Part shown: positions 37,799 through 49,200 of the stretch, piece after piece | Layout of the letters: each line of letters opens with the position of its first letter | Position numbering within the stretch: position 1 is the first letter of the stretch | Assembly (NCBI RefSeq): GCF_022539665.2 | Contig: NC_081331.1 | Span: 10,820,638 to 10,884,637, forward strand | Reading direction: 5' to 3' | DNA length: 64,000 nt | Source of the DNA: Daphnia carinata | Lineage: Eukaryota > Arthropoda > Branchiopoda > Diplostraca > Daphniidae | Program-made: the position numbers and the translations under genes | The notes under the pieces: generated by a model | What the model was told of the DNA's origin: nothing | The model's input: the letters and a program-made list of their open reading frames with translations, nothing else | Databases searched by the model: none

Positions 37799-38375
37799 CT
37801 ATTTCTGGGTTTCCGTACCACACCCATTTTCAGCCCAAATACGGTCCCACAATTGTTCAATTCCTTCGCTGCATGGACTTATTACTAACAATTCTTTTAG
37901 TGCAGCACTAACAGAATTTAACTTTAACACACTGTCAGGTGGTAGATTGAATAACTAAGCAATAAATAATTGTTTGTTAAAATTCTATACTTATTTTGAA
38001 TTCTTATTTGAAAAGTTTATGTACCTGACTGTGTTCGCCTAATGCCAATTCATCCTCATGTTCAGTTAGGGATGAGTTTGGAAAAACCTCCTTCACTGTT
38101 TGGAAACTCTTCCATTCCAATTTGTTCTTTTCCAATAGCTGAGCTTGTACACTCAAAATTTGAGCTACAAAACACAAATGAATAAAAGCAAATAAATAGA
38201 ATCATTACGTATAAGCCCTTACCATCCTTAGCTTTGCTGTTATCTAATATTTTGTGTTGTTCCAATAATTGGGCCTGCAGCTTCATAATTTGATCTAATA
38301 AACAATAATTAATAATTGAAAACCAATATAATAATGTTTATACTTACCATCCTTTTGTTGTATTATCTTATCCAT
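37799..38375 (-). CDS. Unrecognised small coiled-coil protein, right-arm copy
   Basis: Minus-strand exons 38348-38375, 38223-38294, 38025-38164 and 37799-37954 join in frame to 396 nt (131 aa). The protein starts MDKIIQQKDDQIMKLQAQLL and contains two similar heptad-like blocks (QIMKLQAQLLEQ and QILSVQAQLLEK), each encoded by its own exon, predicting a short coiled coil. It then has an acidic EHEDELALGEH segment and a C-terminal part with EGIEQLWDRIWAENG. I do not recognise a family. The symmetrical exon ends at the repeats suggest exon duplication. The gene may continue past the proposed stop if a donor before it is used. Confidence 0.5.
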
Positions 38376-38711
38376 TTTTCAAATGTTCCTCCAGCCACGC
38401 GTTATTCTCTCCATCCACGCTACTGAACTAACTGCGAATGGCATCCAATGGACTGAAATTGCCTACGCCAGTAATAACGAGTCTGAGCGGTAGATGGCTA
38501 CGTGTCGGAAAAAAAGAAAAAAGTGTGATTTTTTTTTTTTTTTTGGCGAAATATTTTTTTTTTTTTTGTGTAAAACGGATTGCCATATAGTAAAACGGAT
38601 TGCTATAAATCGCACGCTACCGAACATTTAAAAATATTGGCATTGTCTCTGTTTTACTGATATCTACCGGTCATATTTCTTGGCTTATATATATTTGTTT
38701 AATTTCATTTT

Positions 38712-38781
38712 GACTCTTTAGGGAATTGAACCCTTGATTTCCGGCGTGCGACGCCGATGCTCAACCATAGCGCCACGAGTC
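38712..38781 (-). pseudogene. tRNA-Ala(CGC)-like sequence, unit 1
   Basis: A minus-strand cloverleaf can be drawn. The acceptor is GACTCGT against a 3' AAAGAGTC, the anticodon arm reads CGGC-GTCGCAC-GCCG (anticodon CGC), and the T arm is GGGTTCAATTCCC. The D stem carries a mismatch (GCGC against GAGC). Confidence 0.45.
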
Positions 38782-38980
38782 TTGCCAACTTTATTACTAT
38801 TTTTCCATATGTTTTGAAGGAAACCTATTTGCACTTGTAATAATATTGTTGTCGGTTTGTTTGGGTTGCACTTCATGGAGTTTCTAGAACTTTTGGTGCG
38901 TTAATGATATTCGATTGTATTCATGCATTATATATAAAATTTGCCATTTTGGTTTACATATATTTGTTTATTTTCATTTT

Positions 38981-39050
38981 GACTGTTTAGGAAATTATAC
39001 CCTTGATTTCCGGCGTGCGACGCCGATGCTCAACCATACAGCCACGAGTC
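38981..39050 (-). pseudogene. tRNA-Ala(CGC)-like sequence, unit 2
   Basis: Same layout as unit 1 with a decayed B box (GGTATAATTTCC). Confidence 0.4.
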
Positions 39051-39248
39051 TTGTCAATTGTATAGCTATTTTTCCATATCTTTTGAAGGAAACCTATTTG
39101 CACTTGTAATAAGATTGTTGTGGGTTTGTTTGGGTTGCACTTCATGGAGTTTCTGAACTTTTGGTGCGTTAATGATATTCGATTGTATTCATCCATTATA
39201 TATAAAATTTACCATTTTGGTTTACATATATTTGTTTATTTTCATCTT

Positions 39249-39318
39249 GACTCTTAAAGGGATCAAACCCTTGATTTCCGTCGTGCGACGTCGACGCTCA
39301 ACCATAGAGCCACGAGTG
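39249..39318 (-). pseudogene. tRNA-Ala(CGC)-like sequence, unit 3
   Basis: Same layout as unit 1, with T arm AAGGG-TTTGATC-CCTTT. The anticodon arm keeps compensated pairs (CGAC with GTCG). The first acceptor pair is mismatched. Confidence 0.45.
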
Positions 39319-39540
39319 TTGTAAATTAGTTAACTATTTTTCCATGTTTTTTTAAGGAAACCTATTTGCGGTTGTAATAATATTGTTATGAGCCCCAATG
39401 TTTTTTTTCCGTCTCGGAATATCTCGGTTTCCCAATATTTTCCGTCTCGGAATGTCACCTATAAATACAATAGAGTTATACATTTTTTGTACAAAGAAGT
39501 ATTGCCTACAGTGGGAACCGTAACTCAACTCTCTGGCACA

Positions 39541-39612
39541 GAGGATCCAGACGTGATTCGAACTCTTGACTTTCAATTCCCGCGGTCAGACGCTCTACCT
39601 CAGAGCTAGTAG
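39541..39612 (-). pseudogene. Further tRNA-like sequence
   Basis: The minus strand reads TAGCTCTGAGGTAGAGCG and later AGTTCGAATC. It resembles tRNA A and B boxes, but the stems are poor. Confidence 0.35.
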
Positions 39613-40019
39613 TATTCCGCAATATCCCGTAGCGTAAAATAAGAAAAAGTTGGGCTTATTTTTAAACCTGACTGTACATCGGATGGCCGCGCATGATAAT
39701 AATAGCACGAGGTATATCTTCATGCTATGATCTATACTTATCAGGTATACCTTCCCATTAGTGTGATACATAATGCTAGTAGTCTCTGTTAACGAAGTAG
39801 TGTTATAAGTATATGCAACTCGCGCGATCAACCAATAGTGAAATAGCAAAACAAATACGAAAAAAGCCGCCACCCCATTTCATTTATGATCAAAATGCTT
39901 AAAATGTTGGGAATATTAATGTTCATTTTTTACTTTTTTCCAAGTTGAAAAAAATAAAATACCGAAAGTGACCAGAAGTAGCCTATATCTCCAGAAATAC
40001 TGGGCCCACAACAAAACAA
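39613..40019. other. AT-rich spacer with no gene
   Basis: No feature recognised between the last tRNA-like sequence and foldback element 1. Confidence 0.4.
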
Positions 40020-40225
40020 ATATGATTTTCGTGATCCTCGTGAAATTTAAGGTGTGTCTGACGTATTTTGACCTGTTTTTGGCGAAAAGTCCAATTTGGC
40101 CAAAATCGCGATTTTTCCTGAACTATAGTTCAGGGTAATTTGCGATTTTTGACGATTTTCGGGTATTTTCTACTGACACATGGATTCGATCCCAAATTTC
40201 ACGAGGATTACGAAAATGTGGTTCT
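40020..40225. repeat. Foldback element 1
   Basis: Inverted arms (CGTGATCCTCGTGAAATTT near 40030 and AAATTTCACGAGGATTACG near 40200) are centred on the perfect 18-bp palindrome CCTGAACTATAGTTCAGG at 40117-40134. No coding capacity; looks like a MITE. Confidence 0.7.
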
Positions 40226-40619
40226 TTTTTCATTCAGACAAACAGATAGTGAGTTATTAAGCATTTTCAAACCGGAAGTTATACCGAAAGTTAAAATTTC
40301 GAAAATTAAAAAAATGAACTATGTTCTTCTTTACAAGGTACACAAGATCTGCATAGTTTCAGTCGTAAACTATAGTAAATTAACATAACAGGGCCTTTCA
40401 AAGTTCGTAAAGTTCAGTTTTCAGGTAGTTAATAGTAATAATAATTAAGTAACGTAAGTAGAATATAACAAAATAATTATTGTGTAGTTATATTTTAATC
40501 AAATAAAGTTATTAATTAAAAAAATTATATATTTATATGGCTAGAATACGCAAAGTTGTATTTTAAAAACTAAATAGGAATCTGGCCGATAGATGGCCAT
40601 AGCTGTAAAAAAGGAAAAA

Positions 40620-41035
40620 ACAGCCGAAATTTTTTTTTGGGTTAAAATCATGGCCTACTATAATAACGGCCAGCAAGCGCGCAATACCCCCTGCGCCTAA
40701 AACTAAATTGCCAGAGGGGCCTAATACCCCAAACCGAGCTCCACTTTCCACTGTTTGGTAACTAATACCAGAATTGAAATGAGAGGAAAAACCAGTGGAA
40801 AGTGCAATTCTGTTTGAGGTACTACGACAGTAGTACCTCTCCACCATTGCCAATCAGTGGAAAAAGTAAAAGAAATAGGAATGGGTGGGATGAAGCTGTA
40901 GAAAGTGGACTTCGATTTGAGGTATTAGGCCCATCTGGCAATTCAGTTTTAGGCGGAGGGGGTATTGAGCGCTTGCTGGCCGTTATTATAGTAGGCCATG
41001 GTTAAAATAGACTGCCATATAAATATGTCTGATTT
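40620..41035. repeat. Foldback element 2
   Basis: Arms of about 105 bp (40649-40753 and 40896-41001, roughly 85% similar by eye) include GGCCTACTATAATAACGGCC on the left, mirrored on the right. A short perfect hairpin, GAGGTACTAC-GACA-GTAGTACCTC, sits at the exact centre (40816-40839). MITE-like; the small open frames across it are not real genes. Confidence 0.72.
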
Positions 41036-41387
41036 GGTTTTCTTGAAGTTGGTAGAAAAAATGTCGTGATTCTTACCTGTCTGCGTTTTTTCCCTCGTGG
41101 TAACTATGATATGCCCTTGAAAATTTATGATACAGGAAAAGCTAAAAGATGAGTACGTTTCTCTGGCCATGATGGGTGTTTTGTTGGGGACTCCCCTAGT
41201 ACCCCGTTATCGGTTAAAAAAAGCCCGAATCTGCTTTTATAACGCAGTCGAGTAGAAAGGAATATGAGATACAGTAGTTCTGTTGTGTAGGCAGCTTACC
41301 AGTTGTGTGAATTACAAAACTTTTGATGCAAGTTAAACATCCCCTGTTTAGTTAACAGTTAGTCTAGTTTGTTCCTTTCAGTAAAAT

Positions 41388-43031
41388 ATGGAATCTTTGG
41401 GCCTGACCACTCAAACTGCTTACTTTGGGAAAACAAAAATTTTTGAACCTAAGAAAACATGCAGCAATCCAGGAAAACAGGAGCCTAGTGGAATGCCTAA
41501 AAGCAGAGGATACAGAGCAGAGATATTAGCTTTCACAATAGGTTCTGGATTACTTTTAATTGGTATTAAATTCTGCAAATTTCCCTTACTGTAGTAATAT
41601 CTTCACATGCTTTTGAAACTTTTTAGCATTCTTATTTCCCCCTGTTAAACATGAAGGACATGGATCTCAACAAATTGCAGTGCAAGGTATAAAGAACCGC
41701 TTGAATTTTTTTGTTTATCTAACTCAAAGAACATTCTTTGCAGTTGGCTTGCTCATGTGGTTTGGGATGACATTTGTAATGGCCGAGATTATTCGTCGTG
41801 TTTGCCTGTTTTCGGAAGAGGTTTTTCACTTGAAAACTCGCTACGACGGTTCTATATCCCGAGTTGTTCTTCACGTATTTAATTCGCGAAACTCTGCCAA
41901 TTTCTTCACCGTCGTCATTTTGCTTTCTCTACTGTTTGTGAGTCATCATTTTCCCCTCTATGGTGACAATGTTATAACTGCAGAGAAAGAGAGCAACAAA
42001 CAGATATATAATACATGTTTGTTTGATTTTTCTCTTTTTTTTTTAGATTAGCTCGTCAGATCCCATGGTGATGACTGAAATTAGCTCGCACTGGCCAACT
42101 TCGTTTGGACTGTGTGGCCTGTATATTATTTTCATTTCGGTAGTGAAACTTACGGAGAATCTTGTTGACTGTGAAGTGCTGCTAGATGACCGTGTGATGG
42201 CTATTGGACACGGACTGGCATATTCCTACTATTATGGGTTCTTAAAAATAATTCTTCCTGCAAGCGAAAACAGTCAAAGTACTGTCGTCATTCTCTTATC
42301 ATTGCCTCTTCCTGAAATCTAAATTTTTGAAATGTAGGTCTCAGAGATCGTGCATCCCATTTCGAGTTTGAAGAAAAAATCCAGTTAGCATCTAAGAAGA
42401 TGTTAATACTGATTCCAGACACATGTTTTTGTACCCCGAGTTTCCAAGACATGGCGCCATGTGGACAAATAGAGAGAGTTAAGGTAATATAAATTGTATG
42501 TTACTTTTATCGTTGTTCTCTGAATAATTCACCAAGGCAAACGTTGTAGAATCTGGAAGACGTTATTATTTGCCGAGCGGGAATGAGAGGGCGGCCCTAC
42601 TCAGCGACTGTTTACTTAATCCAGCCAGAAGGATCCAAAGCCCCTGTATATGTCATGATGGAAATGCCATCAATTCTTTTCGTCCTGTACGAAATGAATA
42701 CTATAGGACACAGTAATTCAAGTAAGCTTTAAAATATGCTGTTGTATTCCTAATCTATTAGGTTTCTTTAAAACCTGTTTACGTTGCCTAGAACTCACCG
42801 CGTTCGAACGTACTCAGCAGGCACAAGCTTTCTGTCGAGTTTTAGGACGACTACTCGAAGACGATCCGAGCTGCAAGGACATGTATGACATAATATACTT
42901 CAAAGGTGTTAAGTTAAAACTTACCAATGTTTCATCGCATTTAATTAATCATTTCGTTCGTTCTCGTCCAAGATCAAAACGCAAACCTAGCCCAGATGAT
43001 TTACGACCATGTTCAAAACACAAAGCAATAG
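41388..43031 (+). CDS. STING: STING (stimulator of interferon genes)
   Basis: ER membrane receptor for cyclic dinucleotides. Coding exons are 41388-41562, 41627-41686, 41744-41937, 42047-42278, 42338-42483, 42550-42721, 42792-42905 and 42973-43031, giving 1152 nt (383 aa) in phase. Four hydrophobic segments lie in the first 150 residues. The ligand-binding domain starts near GHGLAYSYYYGFLKIILP, which matches the human GLAWSYYIGYL region and includes the stacking Tyr. CRAGMRGRPYSATVY aligns with the human RAGIKDRVYS lid and keeps the positions of Arg232, Arg238 and Tyr240. The Glu of MMEMPS matches Glu260. The protein ends at VQNTKQ, so there is no TBK1/IRF3-recruiting tail, as in other invertebrates. 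The donor at 42279 is inferred and shifts by a few codons are possible. Confidence 0.93.
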
Positions 43032-43295
43032 TTTCAATTTGCTAATCGACCCCAGTGAGCTTCGCATGCTAATTGTGAAAATAGTGAAGTATCTCTGCCC
43101 AGTACCATCTTACTTGTTTTATGAAGCTCCTATTTGCCTTCAAATATATTTTTATTTCCTAAGCTATTCAAATGATTTCCGAAATAATTAACTGGTTTTA
43201 ATCATGGCGAAAATTTTAGATGCTCACATCCTCTTTAATCAACGAAAAAATTACCACTTCTTCAGAGAGTGTAACCCCAGAACAAAAGTATAAAA

Positions 43296-46200
43296 TTACA
43301 CGCTGAGCAAACGTTTTACTCGTCGAAGTAGCGCTTGAACAAAACCGTGACGGCCTTTTTTGTGGAGGTACACCTAAAATGGACAAATAAATTGTGTTAG
43401 CAAACATCTCACAACTCCTGAAAACAAAAAGTTCCCCAATTTTGTTACCTGCTCGCACTCGTTCATTTTCTTAAACAAGATTGCATTAAGATGGGTCGGC
43501 GCTTCCTTTTTTAATCGACTAAGATCATCTTGACTCAAAATCGATGATGATCCACCGAAAGCCAATGACTTCTTATGCTGGAAATAGTGTTCCATATGGT
43601 GCCACAAGAGCCAGGTGGCAGATTCCAACACTAGACTGCAGAGTTCTAGGAGTTCTTCCCAGTTTTTCAGTTCTTGTTCTAACATTTTGGCTCCAATCAT
43701 TCGACGGACATGAGCAGGCAGTTTCTCATCGGTATCGGCAGGCAACAGCTCCATTAGCTGTTGTGTCGTCAGATCTTGAATCGAATCAAGACGGCGGCGG
43801 CAAATTTCACTTTTCTCTTGTGCACTGATCAAGAGCGCTGAGGAGCTGACCAAGGTTTTGGTAAGGATTCCCAGGGAAAGACATGATTTACTAGGACGAT
43901 CAAAGCTCGGTGCAAAAATGGCGCGATTCTGTGTGGTCAGAGATCGAGCGAGTTTTAAAATGTTCCCAGCCACCTGCAAACACACTTTGCTCGATACAAG
44001 ACCAAATTCGGCCAATATGTTCTCCCCTAATCATAAAAAAGATATGTCAATTTTTTAATGCGCCAAAAATAAAATCATTTCGCTGATTTACATACCAAGA
44101 ATATAAACCGGCAATAGGTTAAGGGTCACTTGTTCGAGACGACTCAATTGTCCGCGTACCTCCATGGCAGCTGGGGATTCTTCATACACTGCATTCCACC
44201 CAGCCGCTCGTGAAATGACGGCAGTAAGCAATGCCGTTTCCTCCAACTGGGAAGACACCGGTGCTAAGTTCCGATTGCGTAAAATCGCACTCACTGTGTC
44301 ACTGTGGGAGAGTAAGAAGTGTATCACCTGAGATGACAAAAAAATAAATCTGGGGATTAGGCAAAAACTATGCTAGGCTATGATCGAGTCCGTATATGAA
44401 GTCACCTCCGAACTTCCAGTGCGATGTCGGCTTCCGAGTGCGGTAAGCATTGTGTTGGAAAGCTGAAGAGCAGGGAAAAGGATTTGATGGAATCGATGGG
44501 CGGTATCTGGGATAAATGGTGCATTTTCAGTTGTCCCGCTGGTTACTTCAGGACGCTGGCTAAAGACTGACATCTCGGAAAGACGTTGGAATATTCCACT
44601 TTCTAAGAGCACGAGGGCTCCCTTTTGGCTGCTGGCCAATCGAGTCAAAAGCCCCATCTGCGACTCGTAAACATATAAAGTACGCAGGCCGTCCATGTTG
44701 GGTTGCATTTCTAAAGCGCCCACCAATCCAGCATCCAATTGAAGCAGGGAATTTACCTTAATGGTAACAGGAAAGGAATAAGATTTTCATTAAATTAATC
44801 AAATGCTGAAAACTAGGGAATAGTCTATATGAGCAATGAAATGCTTATACCATGTGTTTCAAGTATCCTTGAGACGACAAAAAGGTAGCAATAGGCCCTT
44901 GGTTGTCAGCAGCAGCCAACTGATCGAGAAGGGAAAGGGCCAACATGCGCTGTACATCGTGACCACTGCTGCAATCACGGACAAGAGTCTGAAGTAATGA
45001 TGTAGGAGCCAACTTGTAGAATTCAGCAGTGTGATTGCTGATTCTTAAGCTATTTAGCAAAGCGCTGTACAGATTGGTTCGGACGCGATGAGCAGAACCA
45101 CTAGCGCGCAAAATCCAATCCACCAATTGGCGCTGAATAACATTTATTGTAGCTGACGACGTTGGTCCTCCTCGTGAAGTTGCCATTGAACGGGCTGAGT
45201 TCAATAAATTATTAAAACTAAAACAGTTTGCCTTTAGTTTCTAAGAAATTACCACTTTGAGTCCGTAGAATGGTTCCGTCAAGACACCTTACGTAATCGG
45301 AAGGCACTTGAGTTGCGTTTGACGATGATGCGGGTTCCTTAACACCCTCCAAGGCACAAGCTCGTAATCCTGCCAACAGGATCACCATGACGCCCGATAA
45401 GTAATGAACCAAATCGGGTAAGGAGTTGTCTGTTGTCAAACATTTGGTGAAAATATCTTGAGTGATCTGAGTCAGGATATTCCATTGCTGGGTGTATGAA
45501 AGATCGTTCAGAGACCCGGTTGCCAAAAGACATTCCAGGACTTGCCGCCACCCTTCTAAATAGGAACGACGAGCCGAAAGTTCTAGCCTTATGTTATTCC
45601 GTTGAACCACGAACGAAAGAATGTTCTGAACTTCTTGTACGATCAATTGGCGTTGGCCAAGAGCCACATTGGTAAGGTTAGCCAGTTCGCTACGTAACCG
45701 ATTTTGGAGCAACGAAATTTTCGTTAACTGAACATCCTCTTCACTCACGATTTCACACTGCTTGACCAATGCTTCGATGGCACCCGGATCAAAGAATTCC
45801 ATTGTAGGAGGTGTCAGTTCGCACTCCTAAATAAAAAGAATTTGATTACACTCAAATCACTTAGACTTTTGCCAAGGATGTCTTACTTCTAGGTTGACAG
45901 CATCCAAAAGGACAGCAATTTTTGGTCTCGATCGCATGACCAATTGATCCTGGTTGCCAAGAAAGGACATGCCACTCAACAATGATCTGTCAGTGATATC
46001 TCCCACAGTGACTGACTCGGCTGTTTCGTCCACTTCGTACAGAAAGAGTGAGGCTAGACGCGAAACGTGAGACTGAAGGCCTTTGTCCGAGGCAATTTTC
46101 ACTTCAACAGCAACAGATTTAAGTAGCCAGCTCATTTGTGATAGCTGCGACCATCCAAAATTGCCGGGTGCAAAAGGCAATGCAGCAACCTGCCGACCGA

Positions 46201-49200
46201 GGAAGTTGGACGAGCGCAGGAATCTTAACATAATATCAGATACAACTGGATGTGAACAGAGCTGATAGAGAAGCTTATAGGCCAATTCAGTTGCCCTGAG
46301 ATTGGCACCCGAGCTGTGGCCTTCTGGGAGAATGTTCTTTTCCAATATGCCAAGTAGAGCATGCAGGCACGTCCGAGGTTGATCATGGATTCCAGGTTGT
46401 TGCAGAATGGTTCTGCCAAGATATAACAAATAAATTACGTGTAGATTGCTGTACACAAACTCATATTACATACTAGCAAAAAACTTACTTGCTTAAAGGA
46501 GCTTGAATGCTAAACCCAAGCAGGAAATGAGCAAAACTTGGATGGGGTAAATTGACTCCTTCACTAAGAAGATGAAGAACAACGAGTCGACATCCCTGTC
46601 CAGCGTACGAAGTTTCGCCGTCTTGGTCTACGGGAACCGTTGGCGAATCGTTGGGGTCTTCCATTTCTAAAGCTTCAACGAATCCGTGACGAATAGCTGT
46701 AATAAGAGTAATGACGATGAAAGGGAAGCATTATAATATTTGAACTTAAGAATAAAACTTACCTGTGGTTAAGGCAGCAGTTTTCGTGTACAGAGCAAGA
46801 AGTTGATTTTGGGTTGATGGATTTGCGGCAACTCTTCGAATTATGTGTAAGGCGGCCAATGCATGTTGAGGAAGATGTTGATTCAAAGTCACTAGCTTTC
46901 CAATATTGACCATATGGTCCGGTTTGCCAGTACGGCTGTTGATACCCAAAAGCAGGCTGTCCAATGTAACTACTCTTAGTCCAGAACCCAGTCGACGAAT
47001 CAGTTCCACAAACTCTTCCTAAAAATTCATCACAAATGTACTTCGTTTAATATTTGCATTCTTCCTCTTCCAAACATACCTGAAGTTGCAGCACACGTTT
47101 TAAAATTAAAAGAACATTGAGAGTAAGTGTTTCCAACTCTTCTATTCCTGGTGTGGGTGAGTAAAGATCTAAAACGCGACAACCTTCATCTACCACATGA
47201 AGCAAAAGACGCAGAAAATTGGAGTCATGCAGGCAATGCACCAGCAGATGATAGCCCGGTGGTTTAGATCGAATGGCATTCCCACCTAGTCCCGAAAGAA
47301 CCATGTGTAAACTACAAAAACTGCTACAAAGGGATCCATATCATACTTACCAGACGGTAGTTCGATGTAGGAGTCTTGAAAATCTTCCACGCTAGGTTCA
47401 TAATTCGAAAGTAGCTTCAGAAAAAGCTTGACACAGGCATTCCCGATCTATAAAAAAAAAACGACAAATGGCTAATCAAAATGTTCCTTTCAAGCACTGG
47501 TGATGTCAAACTAACCTGCCATTTTTCTGTTTCATTGCGATATGCCCTACCAGTGAATCTGAGGAAAACGGAATCTTTAACGTAGAATAGGTATGGATCG
47601 AACCCAGGGGTTCGATGCCCCGTTCCCAAATTGGATGGAATGGGAACATCAGTCATCACATCCAGTAATTTTAGGAAGGCTCTCGTCAGTGGATACTCTT
47701 CAGCTCGAGATTCCACGTCTTCCAATTCCGTCTGAATACCTAAATATCTCCATGTGTTATGTTAATCAAAGGTATAGAAATAATGTCATACACACCTTTG
47801 ACATTTGCTGAAACAACGCTGGTTGTCGACAAAATTTGTGCTGTCTCGATGCTACTCCATAGAGTGTAGACGATATCAGGCGACTGTGCAAATGCTGCTA
47901 GTACTTCCATGATTTCTCCCTTTAAGCTCAATGGCACAGCACAACCTAGTTGATAACAAATGACTTTCAAATAATCCCATAAACTCGAATCGAAATTTGA
48001 ACCTACCCAACAGACCGATCATTACCACCAACGGTATCCAGGTTGGGTTTTCAGCCAAAGATATCCTAGCAATGGGATCGTGGTGTAGAATGATTCTCAT
48101 TAACTTTAAAACCACCTGCAAACCCTGGACCTCCTGTGGCGTAATGCCTTTTGTTAGTGGCTTATGGCGATAGATGGTATCGGGTACTGGTAGTGATTCT
48201 TGGCGCAAACTATTGAAGTATCTATGAAGTGACGAGAAAAAATGTTCCCAGGATATAAGGTTGCTTTGGCCACCACTGCTGTTCTGTTTTAGCAGCGTGA
48301 AGGCTTGATGGGCTGCTCTCTTCCCATTGGCTAGTCCACAGAGCATGCTGGCGTAAGAGATGTAGAGCGATGGAGGTAACAAATCGCCGGCCAATCTTAT
48401 AAACTTATAGAGGGCCATTTGACGTTGGGAGATCCTGGGTTTCATCAATAAAATTCATTAGAATTTCTAATGCAAAAAATGTTTGATCTTACCTATAATT
48501 TACTCCAGCATTAGCCATGTCGCTGGACCAAAATTCAAGACAAAGTTCTAGGTCCAGAGGATCCTCGCCATAGAGTACAGCTATGAAGTTAAGTAACCAC
48601 TGAAAATGTAACGGCAAGTTTGGTGGCGGCTCGAGGCCCTCCTGCTGATAGACAAAGATGTTTCTGGCAACTTCATCAGCCTTGTTGCGGAGATCTTTGA
48701 TTTTCAGTGGCATTTGAACGATCAAATCCGTTACGAGTGCATGTAAGCGACGTAGATAAAATTCTTCTTTGTAAATATGATTTTTTGTTTGCAATAAATG
48801 GCTCAAGAAGTTCAATGCCTTTCCGTCTAGGGCAATGTCAAGAATAGCCTCATCTTCGTCAACTTGCGACTGAATTGGAGCGCAAAGTCCAGAGGAAAGC
48901 GAGCGAAATGTGGCCAAGGTAACTGCCCAGGCAAGTTGAGCTGAAGCCTGAAGACCAGCATTCTTCCATTGCAATGGTTCTGTTAAACGTTTTTGAAGGG
49001 TGGCAACAAATCCACTATCCGAAGTGATCGGTAGTAAGCGTACGACGTCTTCACTTTCTTCCGTTCTCACAACAGCGCTGATATCAACAGCGTATAAAAG
49101 CGCTATAAGAAGCGTGACGTTGACGTTGTCGATTTGCTCAATCGAAGCTAGATAATTTACTAGCAACAATGTATCTTCTTTGGTCAATCCATTTTGGGCA

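Larger units (their letters stand above)
36330..38587. repeat. Giant inverted repeat, right arm
   Basis: Reverse complement of the left arm, separated from it by a spacer of about 518 bp with tRNA-like sequences. It retains the intact copy of the coiled-coil gene. No transposase, reverse transcriptase or clear target-site duplication is visible. Confidence 0.92.
38680..39385. repeat. 268-bp tandem repeat carrying tRNA-like units
   Basis: About 2.6 copies of a 268-269-bp unit. Each unit has TTTGTTTA-TTTTCAT-type lead sequence, a tRNA-like segment on the minus strand, and the shared stretch GGAAACCTATTTGC. The units are highly similar, with scattered substitutions. Confidence 0.85.

Noticed and set aside
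33565-38587. Palindrome as a pure assembly or read-hairpin artefact
   Set aside because: Arms carry distinct substitutions and indels, including a frameshift in only one arm, which a simple reflection cannot create. Long-read confirmation is still desirable.
40563-41005. Open frames with the shared VLGPSGN and RLLAVIIVGH segments
   Set aside because: The similarity arises because the two arms of a foldback element are read in the same sense; not evidence of genes.
40949-41170. 73-codon minus-strand frame upstream of STING
   Set aside because: Overlaps the foldback arm and has no coding features.
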